A stretch of DNA of 15,100 nt from an uncultured Candidatus Nemicrothrix sp. Its GTDB lineage: Bacteria; Actinomycetota; Acidimicrobiia; Acidimicrobiales; UBA8592. Shown one piece after another: positions 7,555 through 14,643 of this stretch (position 1 is its first letter; each line of letters starts with the position of its first letter). The notes below the pieces were generated by a model that did not search any database, was not told where the DNA came from, and saw only the letters and a list, made by a program, of their open reading frames with translations. Made by a program: the position numbers and the translations under genes. Where the stretch lies: assembly GCA_913046155.1 (NCBI GenBank), contig CAJWRY010000024.1:1-15100 (forward strand), written 5' to 3'.

Positions 7555-7560
7555 TAGCAT
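7555..7560 (+). promoter_or_regulatory. Putative -10 box (TAGCAT) of a leaderless pdxS transcript
   Basis: TAGCAT ends 6 bases before the pdxS ATG at 7567. No Shine-Dalgarno sequence occurs in the 56-base gap. TAAACA at 7531-7536 could be a weak -35 box with an 18-base spacer. The layout suggests transcription starting at the start codon and separates pdxST from the lemA pair. Confidence 0.42.
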
Positions 7561-7566
7561 CATAAT

Positions 7567-8466
7567 ATGGAAAACGATGAGACAACTTCACGAACAACAG
7601 GAACTGTACGAGTAAAGCGTGGCCTAGCTGAGATGCTCAAAGGTGGAGTGATCATGGATGTTGTAACTCCTGATCAAGCGAAGATAGCTGAGGATGCCGG
7701 AGCGGTTGCCGTCATGGCCCTCGAGCGAGTGCCTGCCGATATACGCGCCGACGGGGGCATTGCAAGAATGAGCGACCCAGAAATGGTAGAGGGAATCAAG
7801 TCCGTGGTAACCATTCCAGTAATGGCAAAGGCACGAATCGGGCATTTTGTTGAAGCACAAATTCTTGAATCGTTGGGCGTTGATTATGTTGACGAATCTG
7901 AAGTCCTTACCCCTGCCGATGAAAAACACCATATAGACAAATGGTCCTTCACAGTTCCCTTCGTATGTGGAGCTACAAATCTTGGAGAGGCTCTAAGACG
8001 TATTTCTGAAGGCGCATGCATGATCCGAAGTAAAGGAGAAGCTGGAACCGGTAACGTAATCCAAGCCGTTCGCCACTTACGAACGATACTTGGAGATATT
8101 AAAAAAATCGGTCAAGCTGATTCAGCTGAACTTTATGAGTGGGCAAAACAACTTCAAGCTCCAATACAACTAGTCGAAGAGGTGGCGGAAACAGGCTCTT
8201 TACCAGTACCCATGTTCTGTGCTGGTGGAATCGCTACACCTGCGGACGCAGCGCTAGTTATGCAGCTTGGTGCTGAAGCCGTATTTGTTGGCTCCGGCAT
8301 CTTCAAATCTGAAAATCCTGAGCCAAGAGCCAAGGCGATAGTTGAAGCAACCACTAACTACAACAATCCCGAAATCCTAGCAAAGGTCAGCAGAGGCTTG
8401 GGCGGCCCAATGACCGGCATAGGAATGGACGAGATCAATATCAACTTTGAAGAGCGTGGCTGGTAG
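7567..8466 (+). CDS. pdxS: Pyridoxal 5'-phosphate synthase, lyase subunit PdxS
   Basis: A 299-residue TIM-barrel synthase of the DXP-independent vitamin B6 pathway. It builds PLP from ribose 5-phosphate, glyceraldehyde 3-phosphate and ammonia delivered by PdxT. Conservation is very high. D31 (GGVIMDVV), K88 (MAKARIGH) and K156 (IRSKGEAGTG) correspond to the B. subtilis D24, K81 and K149, all offset by 7. The phosphate-binding stretches GGIATPADAALVMQLGAE and VFVGSGIFKS are intact, and the protein ends in the usual ERGW. The extra residues at the N-terminus (1-12) precede the normal VKRGLAEM start of the fold. pdxT begins within or just after the end of pdxS, so the two subunits are made together as a fixed complex. 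Confidence 0.98.
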   Translation: MENDETTSRTTGTVRVKRGLAEMLKGGVIMDVVTPDQAKIAEDAGAVAVMALERVPADIRADGGIARMSDPEMVEGIKSVVTIPVMAKARIGHFVEAQILESLGVDYVDESEVLTPADEKHHIDKWSFTVPFVCGATNLGEALRRISEGACMIRSKGEAGTGNVIQAVRHLRTILGDIKKIGQADSAELYEWAKQLQAPIQLVEEVAETGSLPVPMFCAGGIATPADAALVMQLGAEAVFVGSGIFKSENPEPRAKAIVEATTNYNNPEILAKVSRGLGGPMTGIGMDEININFEERGW

Positions 8467-9040
8467 CGATTTGCATGTTGGTGTTCTGGCACTACAAGGA
8501 GCTTTCGAGAGCCACCTAAAAATCTTTAAAACGATGGGTATAAAAGCTCTTCCGGTTAGATCCACCCAAGACCTAGACCGAATTGACAAGATTGTCATTC
8601 CAGGCGGAGAATCAACGGCAATCCAGATGCTCTTGGAATCAAATTCCCTTCGCCAACCTCTGCGAGAACGGCTATCCAATGGCATGCCAGTATTTGGAAC
8701 GTGTGCAGGGATGATAGTTCTATCAAAAGTGATTTTAGATGGGCGAGATGACCAATCGCCGTTAAATGCAATCGATATCGTGGTTCGAAGAAATGCCTTT
8801 GGACGTCAAATTGACTCCTTCGAGTCCTCAATTGACGTAAAAGGTTTGAGTGAACCGTTCCCAGCGATCTTCATAAGAGCCCCAATAGTCGAGAGTGTGG
8901 GGGATAACGTCGACGTGTATGCAAAGGTAGATGATCAAATTGTTCTTTGTGGAAATGCTTCAACACTAGTAGCATCATTTCATCCAGAACTTTCGAGTGA
9001 TACTCGAATTCATGAGATGTTTCTTTCCTTAGGAAAATAA
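8456..9040 (+). CDS. pdxT: Pyridoxal 5'-phosphate synthase, glutaminase subunit PdxT
   Basis: Class I glutamine amidotransferase that hydrolyses glutamine and channels ammonia to PdxS. The motifs are: VGVLALQGAF at the N-terminus, the oxyanion region PGGESTAI, nucleophile Cys in FGTCAGMIVL (C83 with this start) and the His-Glu pair in SFHPELSSD (H176, E178). The start is uncertain. GTG at 8456 gives MAGSDLHVGVLALQG and overlaps pdxS by 11 bases. TTG at 8447 would add three residues. TTG at 8471, five bases after the pdxS stop, would begin directly at MHVGVLALQG. None has a clear ribosome binding site. I chose GTG because it is the stronger codon and keeps a short leader typical of the family. 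The frame and function are not in doubt. Confidence 0.95.
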   Translation: MAGSDLHVGVLALQGAFESHLKIFKTMGIKALPVRSTQDLDRIDKIVIPGGESTAIQMLLESNSLRQPLRERLSNGMPVFGTCAGMIVLSKVILDGRDDQSPLNAIDIVVRRNAFGRQIDSFESSIDVKGLSEPFPAIFIRAPIVESVGDNVDVYAKVDDQIVLCGNASTLVASFHPELSSDTRIHEMFLSLGK

Positions 9041-9044
9041 AAAC

Positions 9045-9053
9045 AGGTAGGGG
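9045..9053 (+). promoter_or_regulatory. Ribosome binding site for yebC (AGGT / TAGGGG)
   Basis: A purine-rich AGGTAGGGG stretch lies in the 17-base gap between pdxT and yebC and ends 4 bases before the ATG at 9058. It fixes this start and shows that yebC can be read from the pdxST transcript. Confidence 0.6.
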
Positions 9054-9057
9054 CAAT

Positions 9058-9807
9058 ATGTCAGGTCACTCTAAATGGGCAACTATCAAGCATAAAAAAG
9101 GTGCTGCAGATAAGAAACGTGGAAAGTTATTTGCGAAGCTTATAAAACAAGTTGAAGTCGCTGCAAGACAAGGCGGAGGAGATCTTGATGCCAATCCTAC
9201 CTTAAGGACGATGTATCAGAAGGCTCGCGACAACTCAGTTCCCCTAGACACCATAGAAAGGGCAATAAAGCGCGGAACAGGTGAGTTAGAGGGAGTCAAT
9301 TATGAAGACGTTACCTATGAAGGGTATGCCCCCAGCGGTGTCGCACTATACATTGAAACGCTTACTGACAATAGAAATAGAACCGGCTCAGAAGTCAGAT
9401 CAACGCTATCAAAGAATGGCGGGTCACTGGCAGAACCTGGATCTGTCGCATGGCAATTTGAAAGAAAAGGTGTGATTGTTCTTGATAAGAGGACAGACGA
9501 GGACACAATAATGCTTGTTGCCCTTGAAAATGGAGCGGAAGACCTTGTTGACGAAGGAGATACATGGCGACTTACATGCGACCCTGCCGACCTCAATAGT
9601 CTAAGAGATTCCCTTGATGCATCTGAAGTGCCATCTCTATCGGCTGACTTGACATTTCTACCCACCCAAATCGTCCCCCTTGAAGACTCCTCATCCGCCA
9701 AACAAGTCTTGGCACTAATTGATCTTCTTGATGAACTAGATGATGTGGACTCAGTACATGCAAATTTTGATATACCAGATTCTGTGTTGCAGGAATTAGC
9801 TGGATAA
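9058..9807 (+). CDS. yebC: YebC/PmpR (TACO1-like) family protein
   Basis: A 249-residue protein starting with the invariant MSGHSKWATIKHKKGAADKKR signature (1-21) and continuing with the three-domain YebC layout: a basic helical domain, the GYAPSGVALYIETLTDNRNRT block (about 98-118) and KNGGSLAEPGSVAWQFERKG (about 124-143), and an acidic C-terminus. The family was long annotated as transcriptional regulators. Later work on bacterial YebC and mitochondrial TACO1 points to a role in translation of difficult peptide stretches, so the function is best left open. It lies between pdxT and ruvC, as in many actinobacteria, and is preceded by a good ribosome binding site. Confidence 0.96.
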   Translation: MSGHSKWATIKHKKGAADKKRGKLFAKLIKQVEVAARQGGGDLDANPTLRTMYQKARDNSVPLDTIERAIKRGTGELEGVNYEDVTYEGYAPSGVALYIETLTDNRNRTGSEVRSTLSKNGGSLAEPGSVAWQFERKGVIVLDKRTDEDTIMLVALENGAEDLVDEGDTWRLTCDPADLNSLRDSLDASEVPSLSADLTFLPTQIVPLEDSSSAKQVLALIDLLDELDDVDSVHANFDIPDSVLQELAG

Positions 9808-9839
9808 GCAGAATCCACCGGATTTACTAAAAAAAACCC

Positions 9840-9845
9840 TATCAT
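9840..9845 (+). promoter_or_regulatory. Putative -10 box (TATCAT) of a leaderless ruvC transcript
   Basis: TATCAT, five of six matches to TATAAT, ends 7 bases before the ruvC ATG at 9853. No Shine-Dalgarno sequence is present in the 45-base gap and no -35 box is apparent. It would start the ruvCAB transcript at the ruvC initiation codon. Confidence 0.45.
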
Positions 9846-9852
9846 CGTACAT

Positions 9853-10335
9853 ATGTTCGTATTAGGTATCGATCCCGGGTTGTCACGTTGCGGTTACGGT
9901 CTCATAAAGGTTGGAAAGCCAAAAGAGAAAGCCATATCTGCCGGCGTTATCCGAACATCTCCTAACGAAATGACGCCTGTTCGACTTTTTGAGATAAGAA
10001 ATGAAGTTCGAAAACTCATTTCTGAATACAGGCCAGAGGTAGTCGCTATTGAGAGGGTTCTATTCCAACGCAACGTAAAAACCGCCGTTTCTGTCAGTCA
10101 AGTAATCGGAGTCATTATGGTCGAAGCATTGGATGCAAATTGCGAGGTCGCTGAATATTCGCCGACAGAGGTTAAGCTAGCAGTGGCAGGATATGGAGGC
10201 GCACAAAAGGCTGAGATCCAAACGATGGTTCAATTGCTTCTAGGCATCGAGAAGAAACTAGAACCAGTTGATGCTGCTGATGCATTGGCAGTGGCACTCT
10301 GTTATTCGGCAAATCGATCTATGGTGGCCCGATGA
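9853..10335 (+). CDS. ruvC: Crossover junction endodeoxyribonuclease RuvC
   Basis: A 160-residue Holliday-junction resolvase with an RNase H-like fold. It cuts four-way junctions symmetrically after branch migration by RuvAB. All four acidic metal-binding residues are present: D7 (GIDPGLSRCGYG), E67 (AIERVLF), and D140 and D143 (EPVDAADALAVAL). The QRNVKTAVSVSQVIGV segment (72-87) is the usual DNA-binding/dimer helix region. The ATG start gives the standard immediate entry into the first strand. The gene overlaps ruvA by 4 bases (ATGA), so resolvase and branch-migration proteins are coupled. No LexA-like palindrome is seen upstream. Confidence 0.97.
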   Translation: MFVLGIDPGLSRCGYGLIKVGKPKEKAISAGVIRTSPNEMTPVRLFEIRNEVRKLISEYRPEVVAIERVLFQRNVKTAVSVSQVIGVIMVEALDANCEVAEYSPTEVKLAVAGYGGAQKAEIQTMVQLLLGIEKKLEPVDAADALAVALCYSANRSMVAR

Positions 10336-10937
10336 CAATAGGAAGCCTTCGCGGTGAGATCGTAGTCAAAGAAGATAACGAAATGATTATCGAAGTAAAC
10401 GGCGTAGGCTACCGACTTCAGGTTTCAGCCACCACTTATGAATCTTCTCACATAGGTCAGTTGGAAACTCAGTTTTATATACACCATCACTTTCGTGAAA
10501 ATGAGCAGACGTTATATGCGTTCCTATCAAGATTTGAGTGCAAGCTCTTTGAGGCACTAATTTCAGCACATAAAGTAGGCCCAGCACTAGGGTTGTCAAT
10601 TCTGTCAACCTATGGTCCCGACCAACTAATACATATCGTCAATTCGCAGGATATTGATGCGTTGTGTTTGGTGCCAGGGGTAGGAAAAACAACAGCTTCG
10701 AGGCTGCTAATAGATTTAGAAGCAAAATTTAAGAAACTATCATTAGGCTCTGAGCATCTTCCATCAAAAGCTAACGGGACAATTAACGACGACATAAAAG
10801 ATGTGCGTGACGCATTATCTGGACTTGGGTACGGTTCAGAAGAAATCTATGCAGTCACAAAAGATCTGCCATCAGAAACTGAAACCTCAGAGTTAATAAA
10901 GCTAGCCTTGCAGAAACTCGCAATAAACTCTAGATGA
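10332..10937 (+). CDS. ruvA: Holliday junction branch migration protein RuvA
   Basis: A 201-residue DNA-binding subunit that forms tetramers on four-way junctions and loads the RuvB motor. The N-terminal OB fold begins with IGSLRGEIV and includes VNGVGYRLQVS (about 24-34). The FRENEQTLYAFLSR loop (about 54-67) links to the helix-hairpin-helix domain, with KVGPALGLSILS (about 81-92) and LVPGVGKTTASRLLIDL (about 112-128). The C-terminal domain III (about 155-201), which contacts RuvB, includes DALSGLGYGSEEI. Length and domain order are normal. It overlaps ruvC by 4 bases and is followed by ruvB after 17 bases. Confidence 0.97.
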   Translation: MTIGSLRGEIVVKEDNEMIIEVNGVGYRLQVSATTYESSHIGQLETQFYIHHHFRENEQTLYAFLSRFECKLFEALISAHKVGPALGLSILSTYGPDQLIHIVNSQDIDALCLVPGVGKTTASRLLIDLEAKFKKLSLGSEHLPSKANGTINDDIKDVRDALSGLGYGSEEIYAVTKDLPSETETSELIKLALQKLAINSR

Positions 10938-10954
10938 CAAGCTAACAATTGATT

Positions 10955-12016
10955 ATGAGAGACGAATTACTTTCCCCAAACGAAATTAACGAAGAAAACG
11001 ATTCCCATATAGATATGAGTCTCCAAGATCTTCGTCCTGATTCGCTAAAGGATTTTGTTGGACAAGCTGAACTTAAAGAACATTTAGAAATTATTCTAGG
11101 GGCAGCCCAGAAGAGAGGAAAGCCTTCAGATCATCTACTGTTTGCAGGGCCACCAGGATTAGGAAAAACGACATTAGCTAATATCGTTGCAGGCGAAATG
11201 GGCGTTTCTATGCACAGCACATCAGGTCCAGCGCTAGAACGAGCGGGTGACTTAGCAGCTATTCTGACTAAGCTCGAACCAGGTGATGTTCTATTCATAG
11301 ATGAGATACATCGCCTATCAAAAGCGGTTGAGGAGGTTTTGTATCCAGCAATGGAGGACTTCCAACTTGATATTGTTTTAGGAAAAGGTCCGGCAGCGAG
11401 ATCAGTTCGGCTAGCAATTGCACCATTTACTTTAGTGGCTGCGACAACTAGGACTGGTTTGATAACAGGACCTCTACGAGACAGATTCGGCCTTGTCGCC
11501 AGACTGGACTACTACACCGCATCGGATCTAGAGAAGATAGTTACACGTTCTGCGGGCATTATTGATGTTGAAATTGATCAGGCCGGAAGTTCAGAGATAG
11601 CTAGAAGAGCTCGGGGAACACCTCGAATAGCAAATAGGTTATTACGTCGAGTCCGTGATTATGCTGAAATGAAAGCAAAGGGAATTATTGATCAGACAAC
11701 AGCGAACGAAGGTCTCAAAGTATTTGGGGTTGATAGTAGAGGTTTAGATAAAGTAGATCGCTCTATATTGAATTCTCTATGCAAGCAATTCAACGGAGGG
11801 CCTGTAGGGCTCTCTACACTTGCTATTAGCGTTTCTGAACCCGCTGAAACCGTTGAAGATGTGTATGAGCCGTTCCTTATTCAGCAAGGTTTTCTAATGC
11901 GAACACCTCGGGGACGAGTGGCAACTGATGCGGCATGGCAACATCTAAATTTAGAGCCCCGCAAACCAAAAGACTCTCCAAAATCTAATGAACTTTTTGC
12001 GGAGCTTGAGGAATAA
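10955..12016 (+). CDS. ruvB: Holliday junction branch migration ATPase RuvB
   Basis: A AAA+ motor that drives branch migration with RuvA. With the ATG at 10955 it has 353 residues. Motifs are: Walker A GPPGLGKTT (65-73, K71), Walker B DVLFIDEIHR (111-120, D116 and E117), sensor 1 ATTRTG (163-168), the arginine-finger segment GPLRDRFG (R175 by family alignment) and sensor 2 GTPRIANRL (R224). The C-terminal winged-helix domain contains GGPVGLSTLA and RTPRGRVAT. An in-frame TTG at 10949 would add two residues, but the ATG gives MRDELLSP, like relatives, and was preferred. No Shine-Dalgarno sequence is visible. It is the third gene of the ruvCAB unit. Confidence 0.97.
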   Translation: MRDELLSPNEINEENDSHIDMSLQDLRPDSLKDFVGQAELKEHLEIILGAAQKRGKPSDHLLFAGPPGLGKTTLANIVAGEMGVSMHSTSGPALERAGDLAAILTKLEPGDVLFIDEIHRLSKAVEEVLYPAMEDFQLDIVLGKGPAARSVRLAIAPFTLVAATTRTGLITGPLRDRFGLVARLDYYTASDLEKIVTRSAGIIDVEIDQAGSSEIARRARGTPRIANRLLRRVRDYAEMKAKGIIDQTTANEGLKVFGVDSRGLDKVDRSILNSLCKQFNGGPVGLSTLAISVSEPAETVEDVYEPFLIQQGFLMRTPRGRVATDAAWQHLNLEPRKPKDSPKSNELFAELEE

Positions 12017-12028
12017 AAGAGCTAAATC

Positions 12029-13021
12029 TTGGACATTTCAAATTTTGATTATGACTTGCCGAAAGACTCAATTGCTCAGTTTCCATTGAGTCAAAGAGAC
12101 GAATCGAAGCTCTTGGTCGCCAACCAAGTTGTTGAGCATATGCATACAAGAGACTTTCCGAATCTTTTAAGGCCCGGAGATGTGGTCGTGCTCAATGAAA
12201 CCAAGGTTATGCCTGCAAGATTAAACTTGCGGAGACTTACCGGCGGAGCTGTCGAAGTGTTAGCCCTTGAAGAGGTTGACAATGGGAGGTGGGAAGCACT
12301 GGTACGTCCCAGCAGAAAGATTCAAGTCGGTGAAGAATTGCTTGATCAAACTGGAAAAGCAGTATTGCGTATCGATGAAGTTACTCTCAAAGGGACAAGG
12401 TATATTTCGCCCATTGAAGCGGAAATGAGAGAAATCCTTAGCGTCTATGGAGAAATTCCCTTACCGCCCTATATAGAGAATAACGAAATTGACCAGAAGC
12501 GATATCAAACCGTTTATGCGCAAAATGAAAATTCTGTTGCTGCACCCACAGCTGGTCTGCATATAACGAAGGAAATTATAGATAGATGCTCAGGGGTAGG
12601 AGCATCAGTTGTAACGGTTAATTTAAATGTCGGTATTGGTACCTTTCAACCCATCTCAACTGACTCTATTGATGAGCATGTAATGCATTCCGAGCGGTAC
12701 TCAGTTGAGGATGACGTCTGGGAAACTATCCAGAAGGCGAAGAGGGTCATCGCAGTAGGTACAACAGTAGTGCGAACCCTCGAGTCAGTTGCATCCAGTG
12801 GGCGCTTAGAGGGGAGAACTGAGCTATATATTAAGCCTGGATTTCAGTTCAAAGTCGTTAACTCCCTGTTGACTAACTTCCATTTACCTAAGTCGAGCTT
12901 GTTGGTAATGATCGAGGCATTTATGGGAAAGGATTGGAAGAATCTCTATGATTTAGCACTGAAAGAAGGATATAGGTTTCTTTCATTTGGTGACGCCATG
13001 TTTATAGAACGTGATAGATAG
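12029..13021 (+). CDS. queA: S-adenosylmethionine:tRNA ribosyltransferase-isomerase QueA
   Basis: A 330-residue enzyme that transfers and isomerises the ribosyl part of SAM onto preQ1-modified tRNA, giving epoxyqueuosine. The N-terminal NFDYDLPKDSIAQFPL and RDESKLLV, the VVLNETKVMPARL stretch (53-65), GEIPLPPYI (141-149), AAPTAGLHIT (171-180) and NFHLPKSSLLVMIEAF (about 283-298) are all family marks. The motif usually read as LHVGxGTF is LNVGIGTF here, with Asn at residue 200 where His is expected. The TTG at 12029 is taken as the start because it places the protein exactly at the conserved N-terminus; no ATG is available nearby. It lies 12 bases after ruvB and 36 before tgt, its pathway partner. 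Confidence 0.95.
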   Translation: MDISNFDYDLPKDSIAQFPLSQRDESKLLVANQVVEHMHTRDFPNLLRPGDVVVLNETKVMPARLNLRRLTGGAVEVLALEEVDNGRWEALVRPSRKIQVGEELLDQTGKAVLRIDEVTLKGTRYISPIEAEMREILSVYGEIPLPPYIENNEIDQKRYQTVYAQNENSVAAPTAGLHITKEIIDRCSGVGASVVTVNLNVGIGTFQPISTDSIDEHVMHSERYSVEDDVWETIQKAKRVIAVGTTVVRTLESVASSGRLEGRTELYIKPGFQFKVVNSLLTNFHLPKSSLLVMIEAFMGKDWKNLYDLALKEGYRFLSFGDAMFIERDR

Positions 13022-13041
13022 CTGCTATAAATGGAAACGCA

Positions 13042-13047
13042 TGAGGT
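13042..13047 (+). promoter_or_regulatory. Probable ribosome binding site for tgt (TGAGGT)
   Basis: TGAGGT lies 10 bases upstream of the GTG at 13058. The two upstream ATG codons (13031 and 13041) run into stops after only 7-8 codons, so this site supports a GTG start at 13058 or the adjacent GTG at 13061. Confidence 0.45.
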
Positions 13048-13057
13048 TAAAAGATAA

Positions 13058-14173
13058 GTGGTGAAACCTAATTTTAAAATAACAGCGGCAGATGGTAAAG
13101 CACGAGCTGGAGTCCTATCTATGCAAAGGCATGTCCTCGATACCCCAACCTTCATGCCAGTTGGGACGAGAGGGTCGGTCAGGACAATCACGTCTCAAGA
13201 TCTCGAAGAGTTAGGTGCAGATATCATTCTTGGGAATACGTACCATTTGATGTTAAGACCTGGCGAGGATCTCATTCAAGGATTTGGTGGAATCCATGGT
13301 TTTGCAGACTGGAATCGTCTTATTCTAACTGATTCCGGAGGCTACCAAGTCTTCTCATTGGAGCCTGATGTAGATGACGACGGTGTTGAGTTTAAATCTA
13401 CATATGATGGTAGCTTGCACAGATTGACTCCGGAAATAGCGGTTGACATACAGTGTTCATTAGGCGCTGATATCCAAATGGTCCTAGATGTTTGCCCGCC
13501 AATCCCTGCTGAGAAAAGAGTTCTTGAAGTCGCTGTCGAGAGAACCCACAAATGGGCGATAAGAGGACGCAACCACTTTTTACTAAAAGAAAAGAGTTTC
13601 GAAAACGAACGTGCTCAATTTGGCATTGTCCAAGGCGGACTAGACCGAGAACTGCGACGAATATCAGCTGAACAAATTGTTGATATCGATTTCGACGGAT
13701 ACGCAATAGGTGGTTTATCGGTCGGGGAAACAAGACAGGAAATGATTGAGCCTATGCGGATAAGCGCTGAAGCACTTCCTGAACAACAACCAAGATATTT
13801 TATGGGCTTAGGTGATCCAGCAGGACTTGTTGAAGCAATTGCATGCGGTGTCGATATGTTTGATTGTGTCTGGCCAACAAGATTAGCAAGGCATGGGACA
13901 GCATTAACAATGAAAGGGCGCGTTAATCTAGGCGCAGCCAGATATGCAAAAAGCGATGATGCCATTGATCCGGACTTCGCTCTAAGTCCTGCAAGTCGGT
14001 GGTCACGCGGCTACATACGGCATCTGCTATCTGTGGGTGAACCAGTAGCCGCTAGGCTTCTTACTCTTCATAACCTTGCATGGATAATCGACTTCATGAA
14101 ACGTGCTAGAGCGTCTATCGTTCAAGGAGAATTTGATAATTTCCGGAAAGAAACACTCCAAATTTGGGGCTAA
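13058..14173 (+). CDS. tgt: tRNA-guanine transglycosylase Tgt lacking the zinc-binding cysteines
   Basis: A 371-residue TIM-barrel enzyme that exchanges guanine 34 of certain tRNAs for preQ1, the step before QueA. The core is intact: D92 in LTDSGGYQVFSL (general acid/base), D144-V-C146 in the substrate pocket, FGIVQGG (188-194), IGGLSVGE (217-224) and nucleophile D269 in MFDCVWPTR. Near the C-terminus bacterial enzymes have a CxCxxC motif plus a distant His that bind structural zinc. Here the aligned segment is DPDFALSPASRWSRGY: the three Cys positions are F307, L309 and A312, while the fourth ligand H338 (LLTLHNL) remains. The flanking sequence aligns without gaps, so this is substitution, not deletion or frameshift. 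The start is GTG (13058 or 13061). It is probably functional in fold; the zinc loss is unusual. Confidence 0.95.
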   Translation: MVKPNFKITAADGKARAGVLSMQRHVLDTPTFMPVGTRGSVRTITSQDLEELGADIILGNTYHLMLRPGEDLIQGFGGIHGFADWNRLILTDSGGYQVFSLEPDVDDDGVEFKSTYDGSLHRLTPEIAVDIQCSLGADIQMVLDVCPPIPAEKRVLEVAVERTHKWAIRGRNHFLLKEKSFENERAQFGIVQGGLDRELRRISAEQIVDIDFDGYAIGGLSVGETRQEMIEPMRISAEALPEQQPRYFMGLGDPAGLVEAIACGVDMFDCVWPTRLARHGTALTMKGRVNLGAARYAKSDDAIDPDFALSPASRWSRGYIRHLLSVGEPVAARLLTLHNLAWIIDFMKRARASIVQGEFDNFRKETLQIWG

Positions 14174-14343
14174 TAGTAAATCTGCTGGTTCTCATGGTCT
14201 CTTCGGTCTAAATGTCAAAATGCGGCTCTTTTCTCACCTCACTAATTCTTTTCAATCCGCCAAATTATTCCCAAACACATCGGAACCTTCCAATGATCCG
14301 GTAGCATTTGGAACTGAACCACAAGATTAGGAGACTGAAATCT
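14174..14343 (+). other. 170-base spacer between tgt and yajC
   Basis: This is the longest gene-free stretch in the window. It contains an imperfect inverted repeat at 14288-14313 (TTCCAA-TG against CA-T-TTGGAA, with a one-base bulge and a ~9-base loop) and the yajC ribosome binding site at its end. The repeat is not followed by a T-run, so it is not a typical terminator. No clear -35/-10 pair was seen. A frame with a TTG at 14308 is open into yajC but is not needed for it. Confidence 0.5.
14329..14333 (+). promoter_or_regulatory. Ribosome binding site for yajC (AGGAG)
   Basis: AGGAG lies 10 bases before the ATG at 14344, slightly long but acceptable. It supports that ATG over an in-frame TTG at 14308, which would add a 12-residue polar leader before the membrane helix. 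Confidence 0.6.
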
Positions 14344-14613
14344 ATGGGAATACTTTTCCTACCTATATTGCTTTTGCTGATGTACTTTATGATCCTGAGA
14401 CCCCAGCAAAAACAGCGAAAGCAACAACAGCAAATGCTCTCAACTCTTGATGTCGGTGATGATGTAATACTGGAGTCAGGAATTTACGGGACTGTAAGTG
14501 ACCTTGACGGGGCGACTGTATTCATTATGATCGCCGATGGCGTAGAAATAAAGGTCGCTAAAAGCAACGTTGCGAGAATGATCTCATACGATAGCGACTC
14601 GGAGCTAAACTAA
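14344..14613 (+). CDS. yajC: Preprotein translocase accessory subunit YajC
   Basis: An 89-residue single-pass membrane protein. An N-terminal hydrophobic helix (about 2-18) is followed by LRPQQKQRKQQQQ, the basic, Gln-rich motif that marks YajC. A small soluble domain follows, with VGDDVILESGIYGTVSDLDGA (about 38-58) and VEIKVAKSNVARMI. YajC associates with SecD and SecF, which use the proton motive force to help complete Sec-dependent export. secD starts 30 bases downstream, so yajC and secD form the expected unit. The ATG is supported by an AGGAG site. Confidence 0.95.
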   Translation: MGILFLPILLLLMYFMILRPQQKQRKQQQQMLSTLDVGDDVILESGIYGTVSDLDGATVFIMIADGVEIKVAKSNVARMISYDSDSELN

Positions 14614-14643
14614 TCTATTTCAATTAGGGGGTTAGAACAAGAG

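Noticed and set aside
9812..9824. AATCC-ACC-GGATT inverted repeat followed by an A-run between yebC and ruvC
   Set aside because: The stem is only 5 bp with a 3-base loop and no T-run follows on the coding strand, so a terminator is not supported.
9315..9845. A 176-residue minus-strand open frame opposite yebC
   Set aside because: It is Ser/Arg-rich, has no recognisable motif and lies antisense to a highly conserved gene, so it is a shadow of yebC codon usage.
14103..14330. A plus-strand frame overlapping the end of tgt and running into the spacer
   Set aside because: No ribosome binding site or motif, low-complexity composition, and it overlaps the conserved C-terminus of Tgt in another frame.
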